Shown: positions 43,625 through 52,281, numbered from the stretch's first letter. The stretch is DNA of 55,905 bases from an uncultured Acetatifactor sp. (GCA_910585615.1 CAJUFO010000024.1:1-55905), one strand, 5' to 3'. Notes: a model not told the origin generated them from the letters alone. Program-made: numbers and translations.

Positions 43625-43653
43625 TTGTTTCCGAACCATTCTTCTGTTAGGAT
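43625..43653 (+). promoter_or_regulatory. Promoter of second sugar ABC operon
   Basis: TTGTTT (43625-43630) and TAGGAT (43648-43653) with a 17-base spacer, 51 bases before the permease start. The hexamers are weak, consistent with dependence on the YesN-type activator. Confidence 0.45.
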
Positions 43654-43704
43654 AGAACCATCAGATCTGCGGAGGATACAGGCAGGAGCAGGGGAGGGAA
43701 AGGG

Positions 43705-44631
43705 ATGAAAAAGAAGGGACACCCGTTTTGGGAGGATTTGAAAAAAAACCGTACCAAGTGGCTTATGATTCTGCCGGCTGCTGTTGTGGTCATTTTGATG
43801 TGCTATATCCCTATGGCTGGAATCGTACTGGCCTTTAAGGAATTCAATTATCATGACGGGATTTTCGGAAGTCCCTGGGCGGGATTTAAGAATTTTGAAT
43901 ACTTTTTCCAGTCCGGCAAAGCCTGGACCACCACCAGGAATACCATTCTATACAATGCGGCATTCCTGTGTGTGAACACGTTGCTGCAGATTACCTGTGC
44001 CATACTGCTCAGCGAACTGGCAGGGAAATATTTCAAACGGATCACCCAGTCCGTGATGTTCCTGCCCTACTTCATCTCCTGGGTGGTGGTAGGCGCATTT
44101 ATCTACAATATGTTCAACTACGAATTCGGGGCGGTGAACAGTTTCCTTCGTTCTATCGGACAGGAGCCCCTGGATGTATACTCCAACAAGGCTGCGTGGC
44201 CGGTGATCCTGATTATGGTCAGCGCCTTTAAGAACGTGGGATACGGGACGGTGATGTATCTGGCCAGTATCGTGAATATCGATGGGGAAATGTTTGAAGC
44301 GGCAGACCTGGACGGGGCTACCATGTGGCAGAAGATTCGATATATCACGCTGCCCTGCATACGGCCAACGGTGGTGATTCTGTTCCTGATGGCCATCGGC
44401 ACCATTATGAAGGGCGACTTCCAGATGTTCTGGCAGGTCACGGGCAATAATCCCATGGTTCTGGAGGTGACGGACGTGATTGACACCTATGTGACCCGCT
44501 CTCTGCTGAACCTTCAGGAATTTGGCATGACCAGCGCGGCAGGCCTCTATCAGTCGGCACTTTCCTTTGTCCTGGTCCTGATTGCCAATTATGCCGTGAA
44601 AAAAGCGGAACCGGATTACGCGCTGTTTTAG
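43705..44631 (+). CDS. Sugar ABC permease, LplB type
   Basis: A 308-residue CUT1 permease. The pattern LMILPAAVVVILMCYIPMAGIVLAFKEFNYHDGIFGSPWAGFKNF matches LplB, and the EAA loop is GEMFEAADLDGATMWQKIRYITLP. Six hydrophobic segments are visible. It pairs with the next gene's product and should use a shared ATPase encoded elsewhere. GGAGGGAAAGGG precedes the ATG. It resembles the permease at 13142 in design but is clearly a separate lineage. Confidence 0.92.
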   Translation: MKKKGHPFWEDLKKNRTKWLMILPAAVVVILMCYIPMAGIVLAFKEFNYHDGIFGSPWAGFKNFEYFFQSGKAWTTTRNTILYNAAFLCVNTLLQITCAILLSELAGKYFKRITQSVMFLPYFISWVVVGAFIYNMFNYEFGAVNSFLRSIGQEPLDVYSNKAAWPVILIMVSAFKNVGYGTVMYLASIVNIDGEMFEAADLDGATMWQKIRYITLPCIRPTVVILFLMAIGTIMKGDFQMFWQVTGNNPMVLEVTDVIDTYVTRSLLNLQEFGMTSAAGLYQSALSFVLVLIANYAVKKAEPDYALF

Positions 44632-44664
44632 AGGCTGCTTGAAAGCAGAAGGGAGGCCATGGCA

Positions 44665-45579
44665 ATGGCAAAGAGAAAAAGCCGCGGAGGAAAGCCTGTA
44701 GGGCGTGACCGCATTTTGTTCAATATACTTTCCTACATAATACTGACAGTCCTGTCAGCTGCATGCCTGCTGCCGTTCTTGCTGGTGTTGAGCGGATCCG
44801 TGTCGGAACAGTACGCCATACAGCTCCACGGCTACCGGCTGATTCCGGAGACATTTTCCTTTGACGCATATAAGATGCTGTTCCGGATTCCGGAGGAGCT
44901 GCTGCAGGCATATGGTGTGACGATTTTTGTGACGTTGGCAGGAACGCTTCTGGGACTGTGGCTCACCAGTATGGCGGCGTATGTACTTGCAAGCCGGGAT
45001 TTCCGGTATCGGTATCAGGTATCCTTTTTCTTTTACTTTACCTCCATTTTCGGAGGCGGTCTGGTGCCCTGGTACATTTTCAATACCAAGTACCTTCGCT
45101 TTCACAACAGTATCATCGCGCTGATTCTTCCGATTCTGATTAATGTGACTTATCTGCTGATCCTGAAAAGTTACATGATGGGCATTCCGGAGGCCCTGTA
45201 CGAATCCGCGAAACTGGACGGGGCGGGAGATATGCGGATTTACTGGAACATTGCGCTGCCCCTGTCCAAGGCAGGCCTTGCCACAGTGGGATTGTTTATC
45301 GCTTTGAACTACTGGAACGACTGGTACAATGCCATGTTGTTCCTGGATGAGGGCAGGCGGGATATGTATCCGCTGCAGTATTTTCTGAACAATATCCTCA
45401 CCAAGGCCCAGGCCATGAATGCGGCGGCTGCGAGGAGCGGCATTCCCGCCAGTGACGTGCCCAGTGAACCCATGAAGCTTGCCATGACAGTGGTTGCCAC
45501 AGGCCCCATTATTCTGCTGTATCCTTTCCTGCAGAAATATTTTGTAAAAGGCGTTACCATCGGGGCGGTAAAGGGCTGA
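44665..45579 (+). CDS. Sugar ABC permease, LplC type
   Basis: A 304-residue CUT1 permease, with membrane segment ILSYIILTVLSAACLLPFLLVLSG near the N-terminus. The EAA loop is EALYESAKLDGAGDMRIYWNIALP and the C-terminus LYPFLQKYFVKGVTIGAVKG. The second ATG (44665) is chosen because GGGAGG lies 8 bases upstream; the first ATG (44659) would leave only two bases. It follows its partner permease by 33 bases. Confidence 0.92.
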   Translation: MAKRKSRGGKPVGRDRILFNILSYIILTVLSAACLLPFLLVLSGSVSEQYAIQLHGYRLIPETFSFDAYKMLFRIPEELLQAYGVTIFVTLAGTLLGLWLTSMAAYVLASRDFRYRYQVSFFFYFTSIFGGGLVPWYIFNTKYLRFHNSIIALILPILINVTYLLILKSYMMGIPEALYESAKLDGAGDMRIYWNIALPLSKAGLATVGLFIALNYWNDWYNAMLFLDEGRRDMYPLQYFLNNILTKAQAMNAAAARSGIPASDVPSEPMKLAMTVVATGPIILLYPFLQKYFVKGVTIGAVKG

Positions 45580-45665
45580 CCCCTCGCATCAATCATCGAA
45601 AAAAGTTCGCAAGAATTTTTTTATAGAAACCGAAATGCAAAAAAGCAAAAAAGGAGGAACGTTTT

Positions 45666-47318
45666 ATGAGAAAGAAAACAAAAATCAGCGGTCTGCTTAT
45701 GGCAATGCTGCTGGGACTGGGCACTTTGAGCGGATGCGGCAGCGAACCTGCGGCTACGGGCTCATCCACTCCGGCAGATGTGCCTGTGTCGGAAGAGTCA
45801 GAGGAGGCATCGGATTCTGCATCCGGGCAGGAGTCTGCATCCGAATCAGCGCCGGAGGCGGAGTCTCAGGCGGAAGGCCCCGATATCTCCGAGGAAGTGA
45901 CCCTGACCATGTACCTTATCGGAGACCGCCCCGTGGACAATGACGAGGTGTTTGCGAAAATCAACGAAAAACTGAAGGCGGAGATCAATGCCACCATTGA
46001 TGTGAAGTTCATGAGCTGGGGCGAATATGAGCAGAAATATCCGCTGATCTTTGCTTCCGGAGAAGACTGGGACATCATCTATACGGCCGACTGGTGTTTC
46101 TACAATGCACAGGCCACCAAGCAGGGATTCTGGGAGATTACCCAGGAAGCACTTGACACTTACGCACCCATGACTGCGGCAAGCATTTATCCGGAGGCCT
46201 GGGAGCAGGCAAAGGTAGACGGACAGGTATTTATGCTTCCCATGAACTATAAGGAGATTACTTCCTATGTGTACATGGCAAGGGGCGATCTGATGGATAA
46301 ATACGATATCAAGTCCGTTGCATCCCTGGACGAGGCGGAGGCCTACATGGATGCCATCGTGGCAAACGAGCCCACTTTGATTCCCCTGGATGTAGGCTCC
46401 GATTACGACAAGCTCTTTGTGTTTGACCGCATGTGGCAGAAGGCGAACTGGGAGTCTGAGGAAAAAGTAGCCGGAATCGGCACATGGCAGGCAATGGGCA
46501 GCGTCAGCGAAACGGACGACAATGCGGAAGTGAAGGGCGTTTACGATCAGCCGGAGTTCCAGGGTGTGATTGAGCGCCTGAAGAGCTGGAAGGACAAAGG
46601 ATTCTGGAGCAAAAACGCTGTTGTCAATACCCAGAACAACACGGAAAGCTTCCAGGCAGGAAAATCCGCCTTGGCCCTTTGCAATGCAAATACGGCAAAA
46701 AGCATCTACACACAGATGTCCACCGAGCATCCGGAATGGGATGTGCGCGTATTTGACGCCCAGGACGGCGTACCGCCTGTCTTGAATTCCTATCTGGCAA
46801 ACGGTATGAGCATTTTCTCCAAATCCAAATATCCGGAGCGGGCGCTGATGGCTCTTGATTATCTGCGCAACGATGTGGAAATCAACAATCTGTTCTGCTA
46901 CGGCATTGAGGGCAAGCACTGGGAAGCTTCCGGAGACAACGCGCTGGTATCCCTGCCTGACAGCTCCAATTATGCTTATGACAGCAACTGCAACTGGGGC
47001 GTGCGAAACGATGCAAGCTGGCGTGTTGTGGAAGGCGGCATCCCGGGGCTGGAGGAACTGAATGCCCAGTGGAAGGAGACGGCCTACAGCAGACGTTATC
47101 AGACCTTCGTGTTCAACGATGGGGATGTGAAAAACGAGATTGCTGCCATTACCGAAGTCTTCAACTCGGAATACAAGCTGCTGGGACTGGGCTTTACGGA
47201 TGACCCTGCGGGCGACATCGCAAAGCTGAAGGAAAGTATGGCTGCGGCAGGCGCGGACACCGTGTATGCGGAGATGCAGAAGCAGGCCCAGGAATTCCTG
47301 TCGACAAACGAAAACTGA
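45666..47318 (+). CDS. Extracellular sugar-binding lipoprotein
   Basis: A 550-residue family 1 solute-binding lipoprotein. The signal peptide MRKKTKISGLLMAMLLGLG leads to the lipobox LSGC with Cys24 as the acylation site. A Ser/Glu-rich linker (about 45 residues) follows, then the DUF3502-bearing LplA-like binding domain: VTLTMYLIGDRPVDNDEVFAKINEKL, and near the end YRRYQTFVFNDGDVKNE-like sequence. AAAGGAGGAACG precedes the ATG. It is the last gene of the operon. The ligand is an oligosaccharide of unknown type. Confidence 0.92.
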   Translation: MRKKTKISGLLMAMLLGLGTLSGCGSEPAATGSSTPADVPVSEESEEASDSASGQESASESAPEAESQAEGPDISEEVTLTMYLIGDRPVDNDEVFAKINEKLKAEINATIDVKFMSWGEYEQKYPLIFASGEDWDIIYTADWCFYNAQATKQGFWEITQEALDTYAPMTAASIYPEAWEQAKVDGQVFMLPMNYKEITSYVYMARGDLMDKYDIKSVASLDEAEAYMDAIVANEPTLIPLDVGSDYDKLFVFDRMWQKANWESEEKVAGIGTWQAMGSVSETDDNAEVKGVYDQPEFQGVIERLKSWKDKGFWSKNAVVNTQNNTESFQAGKSALALCNANTAKSIYTQMSTEHPEWDVRVFDAQDGVPPVLNSYLANGMSIFSKSKYPERALMALDYLRNDVEINNLFCYGIEGKHWEASGDNALVSLPDSSNYAYDSNCNWGVRNDASWRVVEGGIPGLEELNAQWKETAYSRRYQTFVFNDGDVKNEIAAITEVFNSEYKLLGLGFTDDPAGDIAKLKESMAAAGADTVYAEMQKQAQEFLSTNEN

Positions 47319-47336
47319 CGATTGATTCTCCCTAAA

Positions 47337-47380
47337 CAGAGGAGCAGCCGCACTGGGCAATCAGCGCGGCTGCTCCTCTG
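47337..47380 (+). terminator. Terminator-like hairpin after binding-protein gene
   Basis: CAGAGGAGCAGCCGC (47337-47351) pairs perfectly with GCGGCTGCTCCTCTG (47366-47380), a 15-bp stem. There is no T-run behind it, so it may act mainly as an mRNA-stabilising 3' structure. Confidence 0.65.
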
Positions 47381-47384
47381 CCGG

Positions 47385-47519
47385 GGAAAGAAGAGGATGC
47401 ATAACCAGTTCTGCGATGTGAGATTCTATCTTGTGGAGCAGGGCAGGACGGGGCTGCATTACATCATCAGTCATGAGGCCAGGCTGCGGCGGAATCAGAA
47501 AAAGCGCAGCTGCTCGTAG
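47385..47519 (+). pseudogene. Rpn-family nuclease fragment
   Basis: The frame encodes KKRMHNQFCDVRFYLVEQGR then TGLHYIISHEARLRRNQKK, closely matching residues about 50-92 of the Rpn-family protein encoded at 35058 (RRMHNQFCDVSFWLVEDGR, IVLQYIIGNETRLRKRQ). The DNA is also highly similar. No start, N-terminus or C-terminal two thirds remain. It directly abuts the terminator hairpin of the sugar-uptake operon and overlaps the 3' end of the YedK-like gene on the other strand. Confidence 0.75.
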
Positions 47520-48106
47520 TCCATGCCTCGTTCTAACGGAGCCGGGACTTTTTGCAGGAGTTGTTCTGTGCGGCTTCCGTCCAGAATCCAGCCGACGGCC
47601 TCCTCCCGGGACAAAATCAGGGGCATGCGGTCATGGACTGGCTCCATGGAGCTGTTGGCCGCCGTGGTCAGGATGACGAAATGCTCGCCGTCCTGGTATG
47701 GCCTGCAGCACCCCGCCATGAACAAGGCTCCTCCCTGTTCCCGCCGGAAAGTGAACTTCGCCTTGCGGGAATCCCATTCGTAGAAAGCGCTGGCCGGGAT
47801 GACGGTGCGCCTGTGGCGGATGCCCTCCCGGAACAGGGGCTTTCCCGCGGCGGACTCACACCTGGCGTTGAAGACCAGCCCTTTTCTGGAGGCCTGCTGC
47901 AGGGGAAAGCCCCACCGCAGCCAGGCACAGCCTATACGTCCGCCTGCGGCCAGGAGGACAGGGGCTTCGGCTGCCGGGTGGATGTCCGTCTTCTGGATCC
48001 GCTGCAGCGCGGCGGCAGTCTCCCGGCTCAGCTCCCCCTGGATTTCCCTGACAAGCTTCTCAATTTCGGTTGATGTATCATCGTCTATATAATATCGCCC
48101 ACACAT
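47495..48106 (-). CDS. SOS response-associated peptidase, YedK/HMCES type
   Basis: A 203-residue SRAP-family protein that covalently shields abasic sites in single-stranded DNA. Cys2 in MCGRYYID is the crosslinking residue after removal of Met1, so the start must be at 48106; the ribosome site AAAGG precedes it. The conserved Asn is in LVFNARCES, the Glu in PASAFYEWD and the His in MEPVHDRMPLIL, all at expected positions. The 3' end overlaps the Rpn fragment on the plus strand. No SOS box was seen upstream. Confidence 0.93.
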   Translation of the reverse strand: MCGRYYIDDDTSTEIEKLVREIQGELSRETAAALQRIQKTDIHPAAEAPVLLAAGGRIGCAWLRWGFPLQQASRKGLVFNARCESAAGKPLFREGIRHRRTVIPASAFYEWDSRKAKFTFRREQGGALFMAGCCRPYQDGEHFVILTTAANSSMEPVHDRMPLILSREEAVGWILDGSRTEQLLQKVPAPLERGMDYEQLRFF

Positions 48107-48313
48107 ACATTTCGCCTTTCTGGATTTTATGTTTCTGAGGTTATGCTCCGGAATAGCCTGCGCCGCATTTGCTTTTGCCACTGTCAGTATATACCATTCG
48201 GACCTGCTTTACAACTTCCCAAAATATGCCACAGGCCTCATGTAAGGCATCAGTCAGCTTTGAACGTCCTTAGGATTTCCATGGGCAGAGGTATAATAAG
48301 TGAGAAATTTGAA

Positions 48314-48333
48314 AACTACACACTAATCACAAA
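48314..48333 (+). promoter_or_regulatory. Direct repeat A, upstream of OmpR-type regulator gene
   Basis: AACTACACACTAATCACAAA lies 34 bases before the response-regulator start. AACTACACATAAATCACAAA (50492-50511) matches it at 18 of 20 positions on the other side of the two-component genes. It may be an operator bound by the regulator or the scar of an insertion. Confidence 0.55.
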
Positions 48334-48367
48334 ATTCTATGTTATGCTGTTTTCTGGAGGTGTCATT

Positions 48368-49039
48368 ATGCAGAAAATTTTAGTCGTTGAAGATGACTTG
48401 GATATTCAAGAGCTATTAAAAAACTTCTTGCAAGAGGTAGGCTATGAAATAATTTTAGCGAATGATGGTGTTGAGGCTGTATCCATATTCCCTACCGCAC
48501 ATTTTGATTTGGTATTACTTGATGTAATGCTCCCCAAAATTGACGGGTTTGCCGTCTGCGAACTAATACGCAAGCAATCTCAGGTTCCCATCATCATGCT
48601 TACTGCGTTAAGCGGAGAAGAAGAACAAATCCGAGGACTGGATTTGCAAGTTGACGACTATATTACAAAGCCTTTTTCCATGCCGATTTTAGTTCGTAAA
48701 ATTGCCGCTGTTTTACGGCGTAGCGGCGGACCAGAGGAGGATACGCATAAAACGATTGCTTACCAAAATCTTATTTTGGATTATGACAATTATACGGCCA
48801 CGGTGGACGGGGCCGTTTATGAACTGACACAGCGGGAATTTGAAGTGCTGAAAGAACTGCTCACGAATCAAGGACGTATTTTGACCCGGCAAAACCTTTT
48901 GGACAAACTGTGGAGGTATGACTTTTATGGAGACGAGCGCGTAGTCGATACCCACATCAAGAACTTGCGGAAAAAGCTGGGCATTGACTTCATCCAGACG
49001 ATCAGAGGGGTGGGGTATAAAATTGATAAGGAAAATTAG
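48368..49039 (+). CDS. OmpR-family response regulator
   Basis: A 223-residue response regulator. The receiver domain starts MQKILVVEDDLDIQELL, with phospho-acceptor Asp in LVLLDVMLPKIDGF, Thr in MLTALSG and Lys in DYITKPFS. A winged-helix domain follows (YELTQREFEVLKELLTNQGRILTRQNLLDKLW to VVDTHIKNLRKKLG). The start at 48368 follows CTGGAGGTGTCATT. Its 3' end overlaps the kinase gene. The pair resembles VanR/VanS-like systems often found near resistance or efflux genes. Base composition is much more AT-rich than the flanks, suggesting transfer. Confidence 0.93.
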   Translation: MQKILVVEDDLDIQELLKNFLQEVGYEIILANDGVEAVSIFPTAHFDLVLLDVMLPKIDGFAVCELIRKQSQVPIIMLTALSGEEEQIRGLDLQVDDYITKPFSMPILVRKIAAVLRRSGGPEEDTHKTIAYQNLILDYDNYTATVDGAVYELTQREFEVLKELLTNQGRILTRQNLLDKLWRYDFYGDERVVDTHIKNLRKKLGIDFIQTIRGVGYKIDKEN

Positions 49040-50450
49040 AAGCAGTCTATATGCAAAAGTGTTTCTCACCACAACAGCGATGCTTTTATGTGTGTCGCTA
49101 TTGGTATTTAGCTTATTAGCATGGCTGATGCCGCAAACCTATTCCAACAGGCTCAATACAGTCTTGGATGAACGGGCGCAGCGTTTTGTTTCCGAACTGG
49201 AGCAAGTAGCTTTTCCGAATAGCGGCGGTTTGTTCGACCAGCTTCTTCAAGATACGGAAATCAATTCCGTCGAACTGTATAATGGCAAAGGCGAGTCCGT
49301 GCCCTTGCCGACAGAACTGTTTGCCGAAGCGTGGGGCGGCAACACGGCGCATATTGAGTATACGCAGATTAATGAGCTGGGCGAAACTGCACCCCTTCTG
49401 TCGGGCAGCTACCACTTTTCCTTTTCTGATAGCAATGAGCGATATATGCTCATCGTTTACGGAGCAGCAGAACAAATCGGGGAATTGCAGCAGTCTTTTA
49501 TCCGTGTATTTCCGTTTATCCTGTTGATTGTTTTAGCAGTCGCTTTTATTGTGTCTTGGCTTTATTCTTGTATGATTACAAAGCCTGTACTGGAAATCAG
49601 CCGCATATCCGAAAAGATGTCTGACTTGCAGTTGGATTGGACGGTTGATGAACAACGGACTGACGAATTGGGAACACTGGGGAAAAGCCTGAACAGGCTA
49701 TCGCACAATCTTTCTGTCACCCTCTCTGATTTGCAAAACGCAAACAAGAGACTCGAAGCCGATATTGAGCATGAAAAGAAATTGGAGCAGGCCCGTACAA
49801 ATTTCTTTTCGGCGGTGTCCCATGAGCTGAAAACACCTGTAACCATTATCAAAGGGCAGTTAGAAGGAATGCTGCTCGGTATTGGGGCATACAAAGACCA
49901 TGAGAAATATTTGACGAGATCGCTGGAAATTGCAAACACCCTTGAAACAATGGTGCAGGAGATATTGACAATCTCCCGGCTGGAAACTGCGGGGGCAGAG
50001 TTCAAAAAAGACCATTTGGATTGTGTCCAGATTATCAAATCCTATTTAAGTGAAACCGAAGATTTGACTATGGGAAAAGATTTGCAGATATATCTTGATG
50101 CTCCACCATCCGTTCTTATAACTGGGAACAAAATGTTGATGGAAAAAGTGTTTTCCAATCTGATCGGAAACGCAATCAAGTATTCCCCGCAGGGAGCCTC
50201 TATTCATATCTCTATCCATACGGAACATGAACAGATAGAATTTTCTGTTGAAAATACAGGCGCGCATATCCCGGAGGATAGTATTTCAAAATTATTTGAT
50301 GCGTTTTATCGTGTGGAGCAGTCCAGAAGCCGTAAAACCGGCGGAAGCGGGTTAGGGCTGTATATCGTGCAGGAGATACTGCACCTACATGGAAGTGAAT
50401 GCACGGTCTGCAATACACAGGCCGGGGTAAAGTTTTCTTTTACAATCTGA
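49023..50450 (+). CDS. Sensor histidine kinase partner
   Basis: A 475-residue kinase beginning at TTG (49023), overlapping the regulator gene by 17 bases; a TTG 13 codons earlier is less likely. Two membrane helices (VFLTTTAMLLCVSLLVFSLLAWLM and FPFILLIVLAVAFIVSWLYS) enclose an extracellular sensor of about 120 residues. HAMP follows, then the HisKA phospho-acceptor in FSAVSHELKTPVTIIKG, the N-box in NLIGNAIKYS and the G-boxes in GGSGLGLYIV. The signal is unknown. The linked target was probably the efflux gene whose remains lie downstream. Confidence 0.92.
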   Translation: MIRKIRSSLYAKVFLTTTAMLLCVSLLVFSLLAWLMPQTYSNRLNTVLDERAQRFVSELEQVAFPNSGGLFDQLLQDTEINSVELYNGKGESVPLPTELFAEAWGGNTAHIEYTQINELGETAPLLSGSYHFSFSDSNERYMLIVYGAAEQIGELQQSFIRVFPFILLIVLAVAFIVSWLYSCMITKPVLEISRISEKMSDLQLDWTVDEQRTDELGTLGKSLNRLSHNLSVTLSDLQNANKRLEADIEHEKKLEQARTNFFSAVSHELKTPVTIIKGQLEGMLLGIGAYKDHEKYLTRSLEIANTLETMVQEILTISRLETAGAEFKKDHLDCVQIIKSYLSETEDLTMGKDLQIYLDAPPSVLITGNKMLMEKVFSNLIGNAIKYSPQGASIHISIHTEHEQIEFSVENTGAHIPEDSISKLFDAFYRVEQSRSRKTGGSGLGLYIVQEILHLHGSECTVCNTQAGVKFSFTI

Positions 50451-50460
50451 CAGATATAGG

Positions 50461-50490
50461 AAAGCGGCGGGCGATTGCCCCGCCGCTTTT
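50461..50490 (+). terminator. Terminator after two-component genes
   Basis: AAAGCGGCGGG (50461-50471) pairs with CCCGCCGCTTT (50479-50489), followed by T, ten bases after the kinase stop codon. Confidence 0.75.
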
Positions 50491-50491
50491 C

Positions 50492-50511
50492 AACTACACA
50501 TAAATCACAAA
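50492..50511 (+). promoter_or_regulatory. Direct repeat B, downstream of two-component genes
   Basis: AACTACACATAAATCACAAA, 18 of 20 identical to repeat A at 48314-48333 and in the same orientation. It sits upstream of the MarR/MATE remnants, so it could have been the regulator's site at the target promoter. Confidence 0.55.
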
Positions 50512-50534
50512 CTAAGTGCAAGGTCAATTACATG

Positions 50535-50691
50535 GACTGGGAGAATGAGAGCGTCCAGCATGGGCAGAGCGTGTGGCTTCCTCTTGCAGCGGGGACAGTT
50601 CTACGAACCCTTTGCGCTGCAAATCTTTGGAAACCATATGGATTGTCTGCTTGGGTATGAGCCGCTGCAGGCTAAATTCTGCGGGAAAATG
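50535..50691 (-). pseudogene. MarR-family regulator fragment
   Basis: On the minus strand, from 50691 downward, the frame reads HFPAEFSLQRLIPKQTIHMV then SKDLQRKGFVELSPL. This is the second half of a MarR winged helix (recognition helix and start of the wing; compare the P-K-Q-T-V...L-x-x-K-G consensus). The N-terminal and C-terminal parts are gone. It lies next to a MATE efflux fragment, a common MarR target. The recognition rests on one short motif. Confidence 0.5.
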
Positions 50692-50740
50692 TTATTTTTT
50701 TGTGAATTCTCTTGAAAACTAAACGCTGACGATTGCGGTT

Positions 50741-51448
50741 ATGGTCTCTCACTTTTTCAGCAGGAAAAATACACTCAGGCCGGCCCGTATCCATGGGTAT
50801 ATTCATAAGGCGAAAGAACTGGTGTTCAACGGCTGTTCTGTCTTTGTCTCGGAAATAGCCATGGGAATGATTGCGATGTTGTTCAACCGTCAGATTATGA
50901 ATTATTTTGGTTCAGACGCGCTGGCGGTATTTGGGGTCATTGTCCAGATTTCCGGTCTTGTCCAATGCTTTACTTACGCTGTGGGACAGGCGGCTCAGCC
51001 AATTATCTCTGAAAACTACAGCGTGCATAAGTGGGAGCGCATCAAGGGAACGCGGAAATATTCCCTGTGGACAGTTGCAGCCTTCGGTGTTTTATGGACA
51101 GCTGCAGTGCTTTTGTTCCCGAATGCTTTTGTGAAAATATTCATGTCCCCCACAGACAGCGTATTGCAGATTGCTCCCGGCATTATGCGGATCTATGGTC
51201 TTGCGTATCTGCTTTTGCCGCTGAACATTTTCGCAACCTATTATTTCCAGTCTGTGATGCAGCCGAAGACGGCTTTGATCATTTCTATGGCACGGGGCAT
51301 GGTTCTGTGTGGTGTATTAGTGTTCGTGCTTCCGGCGCTGTTTGGCGCTAAACTTCTATGGTGGGTCATGCCGGTTACAGAGTTCGCGGTCGCGATATAT
51401 ACTATTTTGTGTATGGTAAAAAGCAACAGAAGCCTTGCATCGCAGTAA
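50741..51448 (+). pseudogene. MATE efflux transporter, C-terminal half
   Basis: The 235-residue frame corresponds to the C-terminal half of a MATE multidrug/Na+ antiporter: VFNGCSVFVSEIAMGMIAMLFNRQIMNYFGSDALAVFGVIVQISGLVQCFTYAVGQAAQPIISENY, then five further membrane helices. A full MATE has about 450 residues; the N-terminal half is missing. A few MATE-like codons precede the ATG (TIAVMVSHFF), showing that this ATG is internal. No ribosome site is present. It is probably not functional, although half-size products can occasionally be made. Confidence 0.75.
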
Positions 51449-51556
51449 GGAACTGTCTCTGGCAACTGGGTAAGAGCCGGGATATTGTGAAGAGACTGCG
51501 AAAAAGGGATTGTCCGCTTTTTCCCTGCGCAATCTGGCGGCATCCTTGGGTGTACA

Positions 51557-51628
51557 GGTCTCTCATACTCCAATCAGGCGATAGCAGGTATGGGGATTGC
51601 GAAAAAGATTGATATGCTTGCATTATGA
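51557..51628 (+). pseudogene. Possible second MATE fragment
   Basis: A short frame reads GLSYSNQAIAGMGIAKKIDMLAL before a stop, resembling the A-x-A-G-M-G-I-A-K-K-I-D segment found in the C-terminal half of MATE proteins. Preceding bases look frameshifted relative to it. Together with the MATE piece at 50741 it suggests a decayed or rearranged efflux gene. The match is short. Confidence 0.35.
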
Positions 51629-51638
51629 AATGATATTG

Positions 51639-51794
51639 AATAACGCGGCCTATCATCTGCAGCAGGCGGTGAAGAAGGCCTTAAAGGGGGCCTTGGAGTG
51701 CGTAGGCGTCACGGCGACGAACACCCATAAGATTACGAAGCTCCTGGCCATGACGGCCGACAATGGCGTGAAGCTTGTGATAAGCCATGGGTTG
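51639..51794 (+). pseudogene. HEPN-domain protein fragment
   Basis: The frame NNAAYHLQQAVKKALKGALE followed by CVGVTATNTHKITKLL and AMTADNGVKLVIS matches the HEPN domain (compare F-H-x-Q-Q-A-x-E-K-x-L-K). HEPN proteins are often RNases paired with a minimal nucleotidyltransferase in toxin-antitoxin loci. Here the N-terminus and end are missing, and the expected catalytic R-x4-6-H motif is not visible. No nucleotidyltransferase partner is present. Confidence 0.5.
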
Positions 51795-51843
51795 ACTCCC
51801 ATCCCCTGTGGGAGCTATCCACATTTCCCTACGAGGAATATCC

Positions 51844-52167
51844 CTACCGGAAATTCAGCACCCACTTCCCCTCTGTCTGAAAGAAAATCAGCCAGGCGCG
51901 GATGCACCTGTCTCTGATTACAAGGGTACAGTCATATTCCATGGACGGTATCCCGGCGTACCGCTTTTTGGTCTGGGTATGCACCGTGATGTCCCGGATG
52001 GTCTGTATCTGTCCTTCTTCGTCTTGCAATTTAATCATCAACGGCGTTATCTTTCCGGTGCTGGTGCACCAGCATTCGCAGGCGACTTCCCGCTGTGTGC
52101 CCCGGAGGAGGCCGGTCTCCCTCCTCCCGTCCATAGCTGCGGCATCTGCCGCTATTCCAAATGCCAT
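51844..52167 (-). CDS. Hypothetical protein downstream of Y-family polymerase
   Basis: A 107-residue protein with no confident family. It is beta-rich: EVACECWCTSTGKITPLMIKLQDEEG, IQTIRDITVHTQTKKRYAGIPSMEYDCTLVIRD, RAWLIFFQTEGKWVLNFR. I believe similar proteins occur in other Lachnospiraceae, but cannot verify it. The ATG at 52167 has GAGG 7 bases upstream; an ATG two codons earlier is too close to that site. It lies 114 bases downstream of the polymerase gene on the same strand, so it may share its SOS control. Confidence 0.55.
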   Translation of the reverse strand: MAFGIAADAAAMDGRRETGLLRGTQREVACECWCTSTGKITPLMIKLQDEEGQIQTIRDITVHTQTKKRYAGIPSMEYDCTLVIRDRCIRAWLIFFQTEGKWVLNFR

Positions 52168-52281
52168 TTTCATACCTCACTATGCGCCGCAGCGCGCGTG
52201 TTTCCCATCGTACCGCCTGCGGCGTCAGCGCCGTCCTTGACGGTACATACAACGGAAAATGCTTTCTGTAATCAAGAACAA

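Noticed and set aside
45846..47360. 504-residue minus-strand frame over the binding-protein gene
   Set aside because: Antisense shadow of a lipoprotein gene with a normal start and signal peptide.
48984..49022. Earlier TTG start for the OmpR-linked kinase
   Set aside because: Would extend the overlap with the regulator gene and adds residues not typical of kinase N-termini; the TTG at 49023 leads directly into the basic segment before the first membrane helix.
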